Part shown: piece after piece, positions 63,301 to 64,000 of the stretch
How the letters are laid out: each line of letters opens with the position of its first letter
Position numbering within the stretch: position 1 is the first letter of the stretch
Origin: G963663365 sp963663365
GTDB lineage: Bacteria; Hinthialibacterota; Hinthialibacteria; Hinthialibacterales; G963663365
Assembly: GCA_963663365.2 (NCBI GenBank)
Contig: CAXXIH010000001.1
Span: 1,488,001 to 1,552,000, forward strand
DNA: 64,000 bases
Direction: 5' to 3'
Translations under genes and position numbers: made by a program
Notes under the pieces: generated by a model
Seen by the model: the letters and a program-made list of their open reading frames with translations, nothing else
Database searches by the model: none
Told to the model about the DNA's origin: nothing

Positions 63301-63804
63301 TTAGCGCCTTCCGGGCGATGGCTGGGAACTAGTCACCACTTCGATCACGTCGCCGCTGCTCCGAAGGCCGTTACTTGGATGGTAATAAAGCAGACTGGGG
63401 CGGGGATCTTGACCTGTGGCCACCTGAGGCATATCGGAAACTTTGTCCGGCCCAATACTGGCAATCACCATATAATCCTCGCCCGTAAAATGGCGATACA
63501 TGGCCTCTCCCTCACCGGTATAAAACGGATCGTTGGGAACTTTTACGATATAGCGTATCGGCGTGGTGAGCGCATAAAGCGACGGGGGGTATTGCTGATT
63601 ATCGATATGGTAGGACTCGACCGCATTGGCAAGACTACGCATCTCAGCCATAGCCCGCGCGGTATGAGCCCGCGCCTTCGCATTGATAAAATTGGGAACC
63701 GCAATCGCGAGCAGAAGACCTACAAACATTATGAAGCCCAGCGCAAAAACGACTAAAATGATAACCAGCACTGTTGATCCATTGCGGGATTGCCGAACAT
63801 TCAT
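63301..63804 (-). CDS. stand-alone pseudopilin-like protein with degenerate prepilin site (copy 3)
   Basis: The ATG at 63804 has a perfect AAGGAGGTG a few bases upstream and is chosen over an ATG at 63846. The 167-residue protein lacks the G-FTLIEL prepilin site; its N-terminus reads RQSRNGSTVLVIILVVFALG, a simple membrane helix without the mature Glu5, then AIAVPNFINAKARAHTARAMAEM, the same helix end as the other pseudopilins. The C-terminal domain keeps YHIDNQQYPPSLYALTTPIRY, VPNDPF, VIASIGPDK and YYHPSNGLRSSGDVIEV. It is probably an inner-membrane protein that is not processed by prepilin peptidase in the usual way. Confidence 0.8.
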   Translation of the reverse strand: MNVRQSRNGSTVLVIILVVFALGFIMFVGLLLAIAVPNFINAKARAHTARAMAEMRSLANAVESYHIDNQQYPPSLYALTTPIRYIVKVPNDPFYTGEGEAMYRHFTGEDYMVIASIGPDKVSDMPQVATGQDPRPSLLYYHPSNGLRSSGDVIEVVTSSQPSPGRR

Positions 63805-63954
63805 GGGAAGCACCTCCTTTTCTGTGTACCCATATCCGATAAACAAAGCCTAGACGTTTCTCCAGCCGATGAATAGAGCCTAAAAGGGAATTCTGTCCTC
63901 ATAAAACCTCGGTACGGGCGACGAAATTATCAGGAAGGTATCCGCCGAGGAGGT

Positions 63955-64000
63955 CTACCAATAATACCGGCTATCGGATTTGGGCGGTTCGATTTGCGGA
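63955..64000 (-). CDS. possible C-terminal end of a minus-strand gene cut by the window edge
   Basis: From the right edge, a minus-strand frame reads PQIEPPKSDSRYYW and stops at TAG (63955-63957). The composition is protein-like and a 150-bp gap to the next minus-strand gene would fit, but 15 codons are too few to be sure. Another frame in the same direction also stays open for over 60 nt. Confidence 0.25.
   Translation of the reverse strand, partial: PQIEPPKSDSRYYW

Overview
The window is a gene-dense stretch of bacterial chromosome with mixed strands, roughly balanced base composition, and no rRNA, tRNA, CRISPR array or insertion sequence that I could find. The genes point to a Gram-negative, uncultured-type lineage: there is a C-terminal-Phe outer-membrane barrel, several lipoproteins and many Tat-type signal peptides. 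Three stand-alone pseudopilin-like proteins share a 'TTPI-Y...DPF...SNGLxSxG' signature, and several DUF362 proteins and a DUF6599-like lipoprotein are present. That mix suggests a phylum such as Hydrogenedentota or Sumerlaeota (BRC1), but this is an inference from gene content, not a phylogenetic result.

Layout. 1-2.3 kb (minus): a truncated COG4123-type methyltransferase and a GT-C membrane glycosyltransferase. 2.4-9.5 kb (plus): a GAF/HD-GYP signalling protein, pheT without pheS beside it, a coiled-coil protein and ZapA, then a GT4 glycosyltransferase and a methyltransferase. 9.6-13.8 kb: an outer-membrane barrel and a secreted beta-propeller/caspase fusion. 13.8-16.5 kb (minus): a Tat-exported DUF362 protein and a membrane polyferredoxin. 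16.9-27.1 kb (plus): one colinear run holding a complete BMP/PnrA-type ABC importer, split so that the two permeases come first and the binding protein and ATPase last. A YfhO-like membrane protein, a hypothetical protein, a 58-residue membrane peptide and a two-component system lie between them.

27-40 kb: a pseudopilin, rdgB, an Lrp/AsnC regulator with an aminotransferase, a double terminator, then gyrB, pyrE, a dual-specificity phosphatase and gyrA. These are followed by a siroheme-type dehydrogenase, a GspG-like lipoprotein, a PIG-L deacetylase and, on the minus strand, aroA. 40.7-43.9 kb: metY, metX and metW, preceded by a leader that can form two mutually exclusive hairpins around the metY ribosome binding site. 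44.0-45.9 kb: a CgeB-like glycosyltransferase with an apparently leaderless promoter.

45.9-55.2 kb is the most unusual part. A Memo-AMMECR1 fusion lipoprotein, a Tat-exported DUF362 protein and a radical SAM enzyme with a Tat-like leader converge on a second operon (DUF6599-like lipoprotein, two more Tat-exported DUF362 proteins, and a membrane spermidine-synthase-like protein with a degenerate cofactor loop). With the DUF362/polyferredoxin pair at 14-16 kb, this looks like an envelope-located version of the poorly understood AmmeMemoRadiSam/DUF362 redox module, and it is my main candidate for an undescribed system.

55.4-64 kb: another pseudopilin, a GH38-type protein lacking the canonical nucleophile aspartate (with a palindromic operator in front), an MtaA-like zinc methyltransferase, an alpha/beta hydrolase lipoprotein, a PhoD-like phosphatase and a third pseudopilin with a degenerate processing site.
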